A DNA stretch of 64,000 nucleotides from JAWKWA01 sp041397765 (GTDB lineage Bacteria > Pseudomonadota > Alphaproteobacteria > Rhizobiales > Hyphomicrobiaceae), in assembly GCA_041397765.1 (NCBI GenBank), contig JAWKWA010000002.1, positions 186,001 to 250,000 of the forward strand, written 5' to 3'. A program made the translations under genes and the position numbers. Under the pieces are notes generated by a model that saw only the letters and a list, made by a program, of their open reading frames with translations, had not been told where the DNA came from and made no database searches. This document shows positions 8,019 to 19,700 of the stretch, piece after piece (position 1 is the first letter of the stretch; each line of letters opens with the position of its first letter).

Positions 8019-9281
8019 ATGACCGCGCCGCGCATCATCACTTTCGGCTGCCGGCTGAACGCCTACGAATCGGAGGTCATGGAAGGTCATGCGGCGGCGG
8101 CCGGTCTCGCCGACGTGGTGATCGTCAATACCTGCTCGGTGACGGGCGAGGCGGTCCGTCAGGCGGCGCAGACCATCAGGCGGGCGCGGCGCGAGAACCC
8201 CACTGCGCGCATCGTGGTAACGGGCTGCGCGGCGCAGATCGAGCCCGAGCGCTTTGCCGAGATGCCCGAGGTCGATCACGTGATCGGCAATGGGGAGAAG
8301 ATGAAAGCCGCGACCTGGCAGGCGCTCGCCGATCCCGGCTGCGAGATCGAGCGCGTCGCGGTCGACGACATCATGAGCGTGCGCGAGACGGCGCATCACC
8401 CGATCGAGGGGTTCGGCGGGCGGATGCGCGCCTTCGTCGAGGTCCAGAACGGCTGCGATCACCGCTGCACCTTCTGTGTGATCCCGTTCGGCCGGGGCAA
8501 TTCGCGGTCGGTGCCGGTGGAAGAGGTGGTGCGGCAGGTGCGCGGCCTCGTCGAGGAGGGGTTGCAGGAGGTGGTGCTGACCGGCGTCGACATCACCGCC
8601 TATGGCGCCGACCTTCCAGGCGAGATGACGCTCGGGCGGCTGGTCGGCGAGATCCTGCGGCGGGTGCCCGATCTGAAGCGGCTGCGCATCTCCTCGATCG
8701 ATTCCGTCGAGGCGGACGACCATCTGATCCGGGCGATCGCGGAGGAGGAGCGGCTGATGCCGCATCTGCATCTGTCGCTGCAAGCGGGCGACGACCTGAT
8801 CCTGAAACGGATGAAGCGGCGCCATCTGCGGGGCGACGCCATCGCCTTCACCCGAGAGCTGCGGCGCCTCAGGCCCGGGATCGTGCTCGGCGCCGATCTC
8901 ATCGCCGGTTTTCCGACCGAGACGGAGGCGATGTTCGCCCGCACGCTCGATCTGGTCGAGGAATGCGGCCTGACCTTCCTGCATGTGTTTCCCTATTCGA
9001 AGCGGCCCGGCACGCCGGCGGCGCGCATGCCGCAAGTGGCGCGCCAGGAGATCAAGGCGCGGGCGGAGCGGTTGCGCGAGAAGGGCCGCGAGGTGCTCGC
9101 CCGCCATCTCGCCGAGCAGGCCGGGCGGCGGCTCGAGGCGCTGATGGAGACCGATGCGATCGGACGCAGCCCGCAGTTCACCGAGGTCCGGCTCGAGGCG
9201 GGCGGAAGGGCGGGTCGCATGGTTCCGGTCCGGGTGATAGGGCATGACGGCCAGAGGCTGATCGCGGAGATGGCGAGTTGA
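8019..9281 (+). CDS. mtaB: tRNA (t6A37) methylthiotransferase MtaB
   Basis: A 420-residue radical-SAM methylthiotransferase that converts t6A37 to ms2t6A37 in ANN-decoding tRNAs. The N-terminal UPF0004 domain carries FGCRLNAYESE, NTCSVTGEA and VTGCAAQ, giving the three auxiliary-cluster cysteines. The radical-SAM cluster motif CDHRCTFC (Cys146, 150, 153) follows, then a short C-terminal TRAM-like region (TEVRLEAGGRAG). The pattern (FGCRLN, not GCQMN) separates it from MiaB and RimO. The ATG at 8019 places MTAPRIITFGCRLN at the N-terminus. Its stop overlaps the ftsY start, so the two are translationally coupled. Confidence 0.95.
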   Translation: MTAPRIITFGCRLNAYESEVMEGHAAAAGLADVVIVNTCSVTGEAVRQAAQTIRRARRENPTARIVVTGCAAQIEPERFAEMPEVDHVIGNGEKMKAATWQALADPGCEIERVAVDDIMSVRETAHHPIEGFGGRMRAFVEVQNGCDHRCTFCVIPFGRGNSRSVPVEEVVRQVRGLVEEGLQEVVLTGVDITAYGADLPGEMTLGRLVGEILRRVPDLKRLRISSIDSVEADDHLIRAIAEEERLMPHLHLSLQAGDDLILKRMKRRHLRGDAIAFTRELRRLRPGIVLGADLIAGFPTETEAMFARTLDLVEECGLTFLHVFPYSKRPGTPAARMPQVARQEIKARAERLREKGREVLARHLAEQAGRRLEALMETDAIGRSPQFTEVRLEAGGRAGRMVPVRVIGHDGQRLIAEMAS

Positions 9282-10465
9282 GCGGAGCGGGCGAGACGAA
9301 GCGCGGATTGTTCGGACGCCTGTTCGGTGGACGGTCGGAGCCGGAAAAGCCGGTCGCGGAGCCGCTGCCGGATGCGGCCGTCGAGACCGCGGACGATGGC
9401 GCAGAGGCGGACGCGGGCAAAGGGGCGGGTGCGGAGGCGAAGATCGAGGTTGCGAGTGGCGGCGAGCCGGCGCGCGCAGAGCCGGTTTCCGCTCCACCGG
9501 TGGAGCCCGAGGCGGAGCCGGCCGGCGTCGAAGTGGAGACGCCGATCCGGAAGGCCGGCTGGTTCCAGCGGCTGAAATCGGGCCTCGCCAAGACCTCCTC
9601 GCGCCTCGCGGAAGGCATCACCGGGGTCTTCACCAAGCGCCGGCTCGACGACGACACGCTCGAGGAGCTCGAGGATCTGCTCATCCAGGCCGATCTCGGC
9701 GTCGATGCCGCGCAGCGGATCACCGCCAAGCTGAAGCGCGAGCGCTACAACAAGGACATCTCGGCCGACGAGGTGAAGGCGGTGCTGGCGAGCGAGGTCG
9801 AGGCGGTGCTGGCGCCGGTGGCCAAGCCGCTCGCGATCGACAGGGGGCTGAAGCCGCAGGTGATCCTGATGGTCGGGGTCAACGGCACGGGCAAGACCAC
9901 GACGATCGGCAAGCTGGCGAGCCGCTACCGCAAGGACGGCCTCAAGGTGATGATGGCGGCCGGCGACACGTTCCGTGCCGCCGCCATCGACCAGCTCAAG
10001 ATCTGGGGAGAGCGGACCGGCGCCGAGGTCATGGCGCGGGATGTGGGGGCCGATTCCTCCGGTCTCGCCTTCGATGCGATGACGGCGGCCAGGGAGACGG
10101 GGTCTGACGTTCTGCTGATCGATACGGCGGGCCGCCTGCAGAACAAGGCCGGCCTGATGGCCGAGCTCGAGAAGATCGTCAGGGTGATCCGCAAGGTCGA
10201 CCCCTCCGCCCCCCACGATGTGCTGCTCGTGCTCGATGCGACGACCGGCCAGAACGCCGTCAATCAGGTGGAGGTGTTCCGCACGGTGGCGGGCGTGACG
10301 GGACTGGTGATGACCAAGCTCGACGGCACCGCCAGAGGGGGCATCCTGGTCGCGGTCGCCGAGCGTTTCGGCCTGCCGATCCATGCGATCGGGGTCGGCG
10401 AGGGGGCAGAGGATCTGCAGGCGTTCGATGCCGCCGAGTTCGCACGCGCCATCGCCGGGAACTGA
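9278..10465 (+). CDS. ftsY: Signal recognition particle receptor FtsY
   Basis: A 395-residue SRP-receptor GTPase that docks SRP-ribosome complexes at the inner membrane. It has an acidic, low-complexity N-terminal A domain (about residues 1-90, rich in Glu and Ala), an N helical bundle, and the G domain with GVNGTGKTTTIGKLA (about 200), DTFRAAAIDQL, DTAGRLQNK and TKLDGTARGG. The start codon is TTG at 9278, overlapping the mtaB stop as TTGA; the amphipathic stretch KRGLFGRLFGG at the very N-terminus is the usual membrane-targeting element and supports this start. Confidence 0.96.
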   Translation: MSGAGETKRGLFGRLFGGRSEPEKPVAEPLPDAAVETADDGAEADAGKGAGAEAKIEVASGGEPARAEPVSAPPVEPEAEPAGVEVETPIRKAGWFQRLKSGLAKTSSRLAEGITGVFTKRRLDDDTLEELEDLLIQADLGVDAAQRITAKLKRERYNKDISADEVKAVLASEVEAVLAPVAKPLAIDRGLKPQVILMVGVNGTGKTTTIGKLASRYRKDGLKVMMAAGDTFRAAAIDQLKIWGERTGAEVMARDVGADSSGLAFDAMTAARETGSDVLLIDTAGRLQNKAGLMAELEKIVRVIRKVDPSAPHDVLLVLDATTGQNAVNQVEVFRTVAGVTGLVMTKLDGTARGGILVAVAERFGLPIHAIGVGEGAEDLQAFDAAEFARAIAGN

Positions 10466-10935
10466 TCATCCCGCGGGGGCATTTGGCAGGGGGCGGCCGT
10501 GCGCCGGGCAGAGTGCGATGCCCGAGCCTCAACGAATTGATTTTGTCACTGTTTTTTTCAGTAACCGGTATCCACCGGATCGCATATTGCATTAGGGTTT
10601 CGATGAGACGGGGCGGCCAGACCAATCGGGGGGAGGGAGACGTCGGGGCACGGCCGGGCGGTTTCCCGTATGCGCCATGATGGCGTTTTGAACGATTTCG
10701 GCCAAAACTGCGACAGGATGGCGTGCTTCAAGTCCTCGTCCGGCAGTCCGGCCCACGCAACCGATGCGCCCCGCCACGCATCCCAAACGATCGGGCTCCC
10801 GGACGGAGAGCACCACAAGAGAGGAGACGGACGGAAAACGATGGCTGCTGAGCTTGCAAAAAGCGGACAATCTTTACCGGTATGGTCCAGTCTGGATCTT
10901 TCAGGCCTCGGTCAAGAGGGGAGCCGGTTCCGCGG
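10466..10935. other. Intergenic region, 470 bp, between ftsY and ispZ
   Basis: The first 60 bp after ftsY have no terminator-like hairpin. A more AT-rich stretch (10535-10600, containing a T7 run and CCGGTATCCACCGG) could hold a promoter for ispZ, but I cannot assign hexamers. No open frame here has coding character. Confidence 0.4.
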
Positions 10936-11655
10936 ATGAAACTCTTCATCAAGCTCGTGCTCGAGTTCCTGCCGCTCGGGCTGTTCTTCATCTTCACCGA
11001 CCGCTACGATGTCTATGTCGGCACGGCCGCGCTGATGGTGGCGACGGTCATCTGCATGGGCATCATCTGGATCGCCTATCGCCAGATCGCCATCATGGCA
11101 CTCATCACGGCGGCGACCGGCCTCATCTCGGGTGCGCTCACGCTCTACCTGACCGATCCGCTCTATGTGAAGCTGAAACCGACCATCGTCAGCCTGCTGT
11201 TCGCCGCCATACTCTATGGCGGGCTGATGTTCCGGAAGGCCCTCCTGAAGCCGCTGCTCGGCGAGGACCTGCACCTCACCGATATCGGCTGGCGGCTCGT
11301 CACGCATCGCTGGGGGCTCTATTTCCTGTTCATCGCGGTGCTGAACGAGGCGATCTGGCGCAATTTCTCCATCGAGTTCTGGGCCGGGTTCAAGGCGTTC
11401 GCGCTGACGCCGCTCACCGTGCTCTATGCGCTGTCGCAGGTGCCGCTGCTCAGGCGTCACCGCACACATGATGCGCCGGAGAACCCGACGGTCGACCAGA
11501 TCGCCGATTTCCTGGAGGGCACGCGCGGCACGGCCCGGTCGGCCACAACGGCGGGAGAGGGCGAGGGGCGAGGTGGACGCGCGGGCGCCGAGAGCGAGCC
11601 ACTGATGAAGCGCGCGGGCACGACGACAGGGGAAACGGTTGGCCAGCAGCGTTGA
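10936..11655 (+). CDS. YciB/IspZ-type inner-membrane septation protein, copy 1
   Basis: A 239-residue polytopic membrane protein of the intracellular septation protein A (YciB/IspZ) family, with about five membrane segments and the family hallmarks KLKPTIVSLLFAAIL and FLFIAVLNEAIWRNFS. YciB proteins influence cell-envelope synthesis and division. A hydrophilic tail of about 55 residues after residue 185 is unusual. The ATG at 10936 is chosen because MKLFIKLVLEFLPLGLFF is the family N-terminus. It is followed by a second YciB paralogue overlapping by 17 bp. Confidence 0.88.
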   Translation: MKLFIKLVLEFLPLGLFFIFTDRYDVYVGTAALMVATVICMGIIWIAYRQIAIMALITAATGLISGALTLYLTDPLYVKLKPTIVSLLFAAILYGGLMFRKALLKPLLGEDLHLTDIGWRLVTHRWGLYFLFIAVLNEAIWRNFSIEFWAGFKAFALTPLTVLYALSQVPLLRRHRTHDAPENPTVDQIADFLEGTRGTARSATTAGEGEGRGGRAGAESEPLMKRAGTTTGETVGQQR

Positions 11656-12328
11656 CAAGGACGGTGCCGAGGAGGATCGCAACACCCCGCCGGAAGCGGA
11701 CGGGGATCAGGGCGAGGTCCGCGGCTCGCTGCTCAAGCTTGCACTCGAGATAGGGCCGCTCGTCGTTTTTTTCATAGCAAATGCCCGGCTCGGCATCTTC
11801 ATGGCGACCGGCCTGTTCATGGCGGCGACAGCGGTCGCGCTAGTTGCGAGCCGGGTCCTTCTCGGTCGCATTCCAGTCATGCCGCTCGTTACGGGCGTAT
11901 TCGTGCTCGTGTTCGGTGCTCTGACGTTGTTTTTCTCGAATGATACCTTTATAAAAATCAAGCCGACCATCGTAAATATGCTTTTTGCGGCGGTCGCTCT
12001 GGGGGGATTGTTCTTCGACTGGATCGTCTGGAAGACACTGTTCGGAGAGATATTCGCGCTCACCACGAAGGGATGGCGAATCCTGCAGTTCCGGTGGGGC
12101 TGCTTTTTTCTGTTTCTCGCCATTCTCAACGAGGTGGTCTGGCGCAACTTCTCCAGTGACACCTGGGTCAGCTTCAAGCTGTTCGGCATCATGCCGCTGA
12201 CCATGGTTTTTGCACTTGCACAAATGGGCGTGCTCAAGCGCCACGGCCTGCAAGGCGGCGCCGTGGACGACACGGCGCAAGGCGGCCGAACCGGCACGGC
12301 AGGCTCCCCGGAGCGGGGCACTGGTTAG
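11639..12328 (+). CDS. ispZ: YciB/IspZ-type inner-membrane septation protein, copy 2
   Basis: A 229-residue second member of the same family directly downstream, with KIKPTIVNMLFAAVALGG and FLFLAILNEVVWRNFSS. It has a hydrophilic N-terminal extension (residues 1-30) and five membrane segments. The start is TTG at 11639 inside the end of copy 1 (17-bp overlap), implying coupling; an internal start nearer residue 30 cannot be excluded. The DNA is visibly more AT-rich in places (11760-11990) than copy 1. Which copy is the orthologue of single-copy ispZ is unclear; this one looks more typical. Confidence 0.85.
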   Translation: MASSVDKDGAEEDRNTPPEADGDQGEVRGSLLKLALEIGPLVVFFIANARLGIFMATGLFMAATAVALVASRVLLGRIPVMPLVTGVFVLVFGALTLFFSNDTFIKIKPTIVNMLFAAVALGGLFFDWIVWKTLFGEIFALTTKGWRILQFRWGCFFLFLAILNEVVWRNFSSDTWVSFKLFGIMPLTMVFALAQMGVLKRHGLQGGAVDDTAQGGRTGTAGSPERGTG

Positions 12329-12570
12329 CGAGTTCGCAACGAAGGGGCGCAAAACTCGTAGACAATTCCAACCTATTACGTATAGTTTTTGTTCAGATAC
12401 GCAATCATGCGCAATCTGATTCGACGGGCACCGAAAATGGTGTCCGTCGGCTGACAACGATAACAAGCAATGACCCTATGTTTTGCCTGTGGTTTGCGGT
12501 CCGACGCTGCATCGCAGCAGGCCGTTCGGAACCAGCGGTGCTGATGGCTGGCTCAAGGGGTCCACCAAAC

Positions 12571-13035
12571 ATGAAAACACCACGACTTCGCACCTCGCTC
12601 GACGCATCGCCGGTGCACCTTCTGCACCGCGCGGGCCAGTTCGCCGCAGAACTCTTTGCGGATGAAATGGGCGAGGAAGGGCTGACACCCCGTCAATATG
12701 CCGTCCTCAAGACCATCGCCGAGAACGAAGGCCTCAGTCAGACCGGGCTCGTGGAGCGGACCGGGATCGACCGCTCGACGCTCGCCGACGTGGTGCGGCG
12801 CATGCAGAAGAAGGGCCTCATCCAGCGCCGCCGCACCAAACAGGATGCGCGGGCCTATGCGGTGAAGCTCAGCGAGGCTGGCTGGAATGCGCTCAAGTCG
12901 GCCGACCCCGGCGCGTCGCGGGTCGATGAGAAGCTGCTCGCGGCATTGCCCGAGCGTCGGCGCCAGGAGTTCATCGACAGCCTGGTGATCATCATGCAGG
13001 CGGCCTCGCCGGAGGAGCGCGAGGAAGCCGCCTGA
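12571..13035 (+). CDS. MarR-family transcriptional regulator
   Basis: A 154-residue winged-helix regulator. The helix-turn-helix lies about residues 45-75 (LSQTGLVERTGIDRSTLADVV), followed by the wing GLIQRRRTKQDARAY, the diagnostic MarR D-x-R pattern. MarR proteins act as dimers that leave DNA on binding small phenolic or oxidant ligands. The ATG at 12571 starts MKTPRLRTS. It stands alone between ispZ and the convergent ccm genes, so its target cannot be read from context. The 240-bp upstream gap contains a repeated GCGCAATC/ACGCAATC motif near 12400 of unknown meaning. Confidence 0.9.
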   Translation: MKTPRLRTSLDASPVHLLHRAGQFAAELFADEMGEEGLTPRQYAVLKTIAENEGLSQTGLVERTGIDRSTLADVVRRMQKKGLIQRRRTKQDARAYAVKLSEAGWNALKSADPGASRVDEKLLAALPERRRQEFIDSLVIIMQAASPEEREEAA

Positions 13036-13367
13036 ACATCGGCGAGAGAGCGGCTCTGTGCGGAGCTGCCAATGCAGGTCACCGGGGCAGGTCACCGGGC
13101 GGCGGCCTCCGCGTACGACCACTCGCTCTCCGGCCGGGGGAACATTTGGACCGCCGGGCGGCGAGCTGCCTTCGCGCGTGCCGGTGTGCGGCGCTCTCTC
13201 CAAGGCCGCGAGAGGCTCAGGCGGATCGCTGGCGCGGGGTCAGCTCGGGCTGAACCCGTGAACCCGATCTTCGCCGTTGGGTGCGAGCACATACTTGCGG
13301 CCATCCGGTCGCCATCGCCGCCCTCGCTGGGACATGCTGTAGCTGAACCGAACGGGCGCAAGCCGGC
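13036..13367. other. Convergent intergenic region, 332 bp
   Basis: It separates marR from ccmG, which face each other. I see no intrinsic terminator for either gene, no repeat and no coding sequence. Confidence 0.4.
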
Positions 13368-13973
13368 TCAGCCGCCGGCAGCGGCGGCGGGGGGCTTGGC
13401 CGAGCGTGCCTTGGCGATCTCGGGCAGGAGGATGTCGGCGATCGCCTGCTCGGTGATCGGCCCGACATGCTTGAAGGCAATGCGGCCGTAGCCATCGACG
13501 ACGAAAGTCTCGGGCACGCCGTAGACGCCCCAATCGACGGCGGTGCGGCCATTACGGTCGGCGCCGACCCGGTCGAAAGGATTGCCGTAGCGGCCGAGAA
13601 AGCGCCGCGCATCGGCCGGATCGTCCTTGTAGTTGATGCCGAAGAGATCGACGCCGGAGCGCTCCTTCAGCACGACGAGCAGCGGATGCTCCTCGTGGCA
13701 GGGCGCGCACCAGGATGCCCAGACGTTGACGACAGTCACCCGGCCCCGGGCGAGATCGGCGGCGGCAAAGCCCGCAACCGCATTGCCGGCCTCCGTCAGA
13801 CCGTCGACGGCGGCGAGCGAGAAGGCCGGCACCGGCTTGCCGATCAGGGCGGAGGGGATGCGCGAGGGATCGCCGGATTTCAGCGCGAAGTAGAAGACGA
13901 TCGCCAGGATCGCGAAGAGGACGAAGGGGATCGCCGTCAGCAGACGGGGCCGTTGGGCCGTGTGCTCGGTCAT
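13368..13973 (-). CDS. ccmG: Cytochrome c maturation thiol:disulfide oxidoreductase CcmG (DsbE)
   Basis: A 201-residue membrane-anchored thioredoxin: one N-terminal transmembrane helix (residues 12-31) and a periplasmic thioredoxin fold with active site WCAPC (Cys89 and Cys92) and a cis-proline in GVPETFVV. CcmG supplies reductant to apocytochrome c cysteines before haem attachment. The acidic EEHPLL after the active site is typical of DsbE. It is the last gene of ccmABCDG, 3 bp from ccmD. The C-terminal Ala/Pro/Gly tail is low complexity. Confidence 0.95.
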   Translation of the reverse strand: MTEHTAQRPRLLTAIPFVLFAILAIVFYFALKSGDPSRIPSALIGKPVPAFSLAAVDGLTEAGNAVAGFAAADLARGRVTVVNVWASWCAPCHEEHPLLVVLKERSGVDLFGINYKDDPADARRFLGRYGNPFDRVGADRNGRTAVDWGVYGVPETFVVDGYGRIAFKHVGPITEQAIADILLPEIAKARSAKPPAAAAGG

Positions 13974-13976
13974 GTC

Positions 13977-14180
13977 TCAGGCTTTCCTGCGGTCGGCTGC
14001 GGGGCGCGCGCCATGCTTCTCGGAGCGGCGACGGACGCCACGGGCCTCGAGCTCGGCGAGTAGGCGGCGCTGGCGGCGCCGATCGAGCTCGACCCAGGCG
14101 ATGAGGCCGACAACGAGCATCAGCGCAGCGGCGTAGGACAGCCAGATGAATGCCGCGTGCCGGCCCAGATCGAGCAACAT
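13977..14180 (-). CDS. ccmD: Haem exporter protein CcmD
   Basis: A 67-residue single-pass membrane protein (helix about residues 10-29, HAAFIWLSYAAALMLVVGL) with a basic cytoplasmic tail (DRRRQRRLL), the standard CcmD layout. It helps CcmABC release holo-CcmE. Its position between ccmC and ccmG, 3 bp from each, is the main support given its short length. Confidence 0.9.
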   Translation of the reverse strand: MLLDLGRHAAFIWLSYAAALMLVVGLIAWVELDRRRQRRLLAELEARGVRRRSEKHGARPAADRRKA

Positions 14181-14183
14181 GGC

Positions 14184-14942
14184 CTACTCCGCAACCTCAG
14201 CGGCGCCCGAGGCGGCGCTCGCGACTTCGTTCATGCGCAGAGATTCGACACGGCGCCTCAGGATCTCGTTGCGCATGGCGGCGAGATGGAGGGCGAGGAA
14301 CAGAAGCGTGAACGCCACCGCCATGACGAGCAACGGCCAGAGCAGGTCGGGATGGATGGTCGGCCCGTCGAGCCGCATGACGCTCGAGCCCTGGTGCAGC
14401 GTGTTCCACCAGTCGACCGAGAACTTGATGATCGGCACATTGACGAAGCCGACGAGGCCGAGGATCGCCGCGGCGCGGCCGGCGCGGGACTGCTCCTCGA
14501 TGGCGTTCCAGATGGCGATGAGCCCGAGATAGAGGAAGAGCAGCACAAGGACCGAGGTCATGCGCGCGTCCCACTGCCAATAGGTGCCCCACATCGGCTT
14601 GCCCCAGAGCGAGCCGGTGATGAGGGCGAGCGCGGTGAAGGCGGCGCCGATCGGGGCGGCGGCCTTGGCCGACACGTCGGCGAGAGGATGGCGCCAGACC
14701 AGCGAGCCGATCGAGGAGATCGCGATCATCGAATAGCCCATCATGGCGAGCCAGGCGGCCGGCACGTGGATGTACATGATCTTGACGGTCTGGCCCTGCT
14801 GGTAGTCCTCCGGGCTCGTCACGAAGACCATGTAGAGCCCGACCGCGAACAGCACCGCGGCGCCAACCGAGAGCCAGCGCAGGAGTGGGCCGGAATACTC
14901 CATGAAACGGGTTGGATTGGCGAGCTTCAGCATGGCCGACAT
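14184..14942 (-). CDS. ccmC: Haem handling protein CcmC
   Basis: A 252-residue six-helix membrane protein of the haem handling protein family. The tryptophan-rich WWD domain is present (WGKPMWGTYWQWDARMTS, about 113-130) and histidines flank it (YIHVPAAW and NTLHQGSSV). CcmC loads haem onto CcmE. It lies between ccmB (75 bp gap) and ccmD in the same operon. Confidence 0.96.
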   Translation of the reverse strand: MSAMLKLANPTRFMEYSGPLLRWLSVGAAVLFAVGLYMVFVTSPEDYQQGQTVKIMYIHVPAAWLAMMGYSMIAISSIGSLVWRHPLADVSAKAAAPIGAAFTALALITGSLWGKPMWGTYWQWDARMTSVLVLLFLYLGLIAIWNAIEEQSRAGRAAAILGLVGFVNVPIIKFSVDWWNTLHQGSSVMRLDGPTIHPDLLWPLLVMAVAFTLLFLALHLAAMRNEILRRRVESLRMNEVASAASGAAEVAE

Positions 14943-15017
14943 CTAGGCGCTTCGGCGGCGGTTCGCAATGATCGCGGCACGGGCAGAAGGCCGCAAGGGG
15001 TCGTTTCGGGGCTCCGC

Positions 15018-15689
15018 TCACTCGAGCTGGTTGCGCAGCGCGGCGGCGGCGGCGAGCGGCGCCAGTACGACCGAGACGATCGAGATGGCGGCGAGGATGA
15101 GGAGCGGCGTGCGGAACGACATCGGTCCGGCCACCGTCGCCGCGCTCACCGCCGAGATGCCGAAGATCAGCGCCGGCACATAGAGGGGCAGGACCAGTAG
15201 CGAGACGAGAAGGCCGCCGCGCCTGAGGCCGAGGGTAAGGGCCGCGCCGATCGCGCCGACGAAGCTGACCGCCGGCGTGCCGATCAGCATGGTGAGGACG
15301 AGCGGCAGATAGGCAGACGCCTCCATGTTGAGCATGAGGCCGAGCAGCGGCGCCACGAGGGCGAGGGGGATGCCGGTGGTGATCCAGTGGGCGAGGCTCT
15401 TGGCGGCGGCGACGAGCTCGAGCGGCATCTCGCCGAGCGCGAGCTGCTCGAGCGTGCCGTCCTCGTGGTCATTGTGGAAGATGCGGTCGACCGAGAGCAG
15501 CGCCGAGAGCAGCATGGCGACCCACAGCACGCCGGGCGCGATGCGCGAGAGCAGGTTGAGGTCGGGACCGAGGCCAAGCGGCAGCATGGCGACGACGACG
15601 AGGTAGAAGCCGAGCGCGGTGCCGATGGCGCCGCCCTCGCGAAGCGCGAGCTTGAGGTCACGGGCGACGAGCGAGAGGAAGCTGCTCAT
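15018..15689 (-). CDS. ccmB: Haem exporter permease CcmB
   Basis: A 223-residue integral membrane protein with six predicted helices and the CcmB start (LVARDLKLALREGG). Conserved features include FHNDHEDGTLEQL and LPLYVPALIFG. It pairs with the ATPase CcmA to release holo-CcmE from CcmC. The start ATG overlaps the ccmA stop by 4 bp (ATGA). Confidence 0.95.
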   Translation of the reverse strand: MSSFLSLVARDLKLALREGGAIGTALGFYLVVVAMLPLGLGPDLNLLSRIAPGVLWVAMLLSALLSVDRIFHNDHEDGTLEQLALGEMPLELVAAAKSLAHWITTGIPLALVAPLLGLMLNMEASAYLPLVLTMLIGTPAVSFVGAIGAALTLGLRRGGLLVSLLVLPLYVPALIFGISAVSAATVAGPMSFRTPLLILAAISIVSVVLAPLAAAAALRNQLE

Positions 15690-16408
15690 GAGGCACCTCC
15701 GGGCGCATCGCCCGAGGCGTCGCGGGCGGCACCGACCACGGCCTGTCCCGGGCGGGCGAGGCGCAGCTCGCGCGTGATCGCCATGCCGAGGGGGAGATGG
15801 GTGGCGGCGATGGCGATGCCGCCGTCGGCCAGATGTTGGTCGACGAGCCCGGCGAGAATGTTGCGGGAGGCCTCGTCGAGCGACACGCTCGGCTCGTCGA
15901 GCAGCCAGAGCGGACGGGCGGCCGCGGCGAGGCGGGCGATGGCGAGGCGGCGTTTCTGGCCGGCCGACAGGTAGCCGGCGGGGATTTCCGCGAGGCTCGA
16001 CAGGTTCAGCCGCTCGAGGGCGGCATCGATGCGAGCGGCCCTCCGGGCCCGGTCGCCGTCGCCCGCCGGCGCCAGGTAGCCGGCGAAGAATGCCAGGTTC
16101 TCGCGGACCGTGAAGCTCGCCTTCAGGCCGTTCAGATGGCCGATGAAATGGGTCAAGGTGGCAACGGGGGCATCGTCGTCGGTGGGGGCGCCGCCCGGCG
16201 AGGAAACGGGCTGAAGTAGGATGCGGCCGGATGCCGGGCGGATGAGGCCGGCGAGCGTGCGAAGAAGCGTCGTCTTGCCGGCGCCGTTGGGGCCGGTCAG
16301 CAGCAGCCCCTCTCCCGGCTCGAGGCGGAAGCCGATGCCGGCGAGCACGCGGCGACCGCCGCGCTCGGCGTCGAGACCCTCGACGAGCAGGCGGAATGTC
16401 GTGCTCAT
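15686..16408 (-). CDS. ccmA: Haem exporter ATP-binding protein CcmA
   Basis: A 240-residue ABC ATPase: Walker A GPNGAGKTT (about 38-46), signature YLSAGQKRRL (about 148), Walker B LWLLDEP, and H-loop THLPL. It powers the CcmABCD complex. The ATG at 16408 (MSTTFRLLVEGL) fits the family length better than an upstream in-frame Met. It is the first gene of the ccm operon and divergent from acnA, an arrangement common in Hyphomicrobiales. ccmE, ccmF and ccmH are not in this window. Confidence 0.94.
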   Translation of the reverse strand: MSTTFRLLVEGLDAERGGRRVLAGIGFRLEPGEGLLLTGPNGAGKTTLLRTLAGLIRPASGRILLQPVSSPGGAPTDDDAPVATLTHFIGHLNGLKASFTVRENLAFFAGYLAPAGDGDRARRAARIDAALERLNLSSLAEIPAGYLSAGQKRRLAIARLAAAARPLWLLDEPSVSLDEASRNILAGLVDQHLADGGIAIAATHLPLGMAITRELRLARPGQAVVGAARDASGDAPGGAS

Positions 16409-16751
16409 CGTCGGGCGACCCCGAGGCGATCCGTGCGGGCGAGGCATCGGCCGACGGGATCTGCGAGGGATGTGATGTCGCTCCCGCTCAAACGGCCCTC
16501 CCCAGATCCCATGGCGCGGTCGCGGGACTCGCCCGAAAGTGGTGCTGGCAGCGCTCCGCGAGGGGTCTTATAAGGGGCTGATCGCCATTCCGGCCAGCCC
16601 GTTCGATCGGGCGGGGACATGGAATGGTCCCCATGCGGCCTCTTGGCCCCGATCGGCCCCTCGTCCGGTGCCGCCTCGTTTCCCCTTCCGGGGCAAGAGG
16701 CAAGCGCGCGGCGGGCCGATCGTCGTGCAGGCGCTCCTGCAGCTTGGACCG

Positions 16752-16785
16752 TGTCGCCGGCGCGACAGGAGATCCCGGGATCTCC
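16752..16785. promoter_or_regulatory. Adjacent inverted repeats upstream of acnA
   Basis: Within the 485-bp ccmA-acnA gap, TGTCGC-CGGC-GCGACA (16752-16767) is directly followed by the 18-bp perfect palindrome GGAGATCCCGGGATCTCC (16768-16785), about 110 bp before acnA. Either a regulator binds here or the RNA folds into two hairpins in the acnA leader. The rest of the gap shows no clear promoter; a GAGAACCAGGA motif occurs twice (about 16820 and 16885), the second providing the acnA ribosome-binding region. Confidence 0.4.
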
Positions 16786-16893
16786 CGTGCCGCCTGCGAT
16801 CCGGTCCCCTGCAGTCGAGAACCAGGAGGTTCGACGCGTCGCGGGGGGCACGAACCGACGTCAGATGCCGCCCGAACGACGTGGAGAACCAGG

Positions 16894-19596
<2,703 letters not shown>

Positions 19597-19675
19597 GGCA
19601 ATCCTGGCTCGGTGCCGACACGGCCGGCCCACGCGGACCAGACCGCTCCGTCGATCTGGTCACAGCATGTCGAGG

Positions 19676-19700
19676 GGGGCGTCGTTGCGACGCCCCTTCT
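19676..19700 (+). terminator. Stem-loop downstream of acnA
   Basis: A perfect 9-bp stem GGGGCGTCG/CGACGCCCC with a TTG loop lies 80 bp after the acnA stop and is followed by only a weak TTCT. It probably terminates or protects the acnA mRNA. The remaining gap to 20013 contains a tandem GAGGTGAGGATG motif (about 19922-19948) and nothing else recognisable. Confidence 0.6.

Noticed and set aside
14157..15200. A plus-strand open frame opposite ccmC/ccmB
   Set aside because: It is Gly/Arg/Asp-rich low complexity, while the minus strand encodes canonical CcmC and CcmB.
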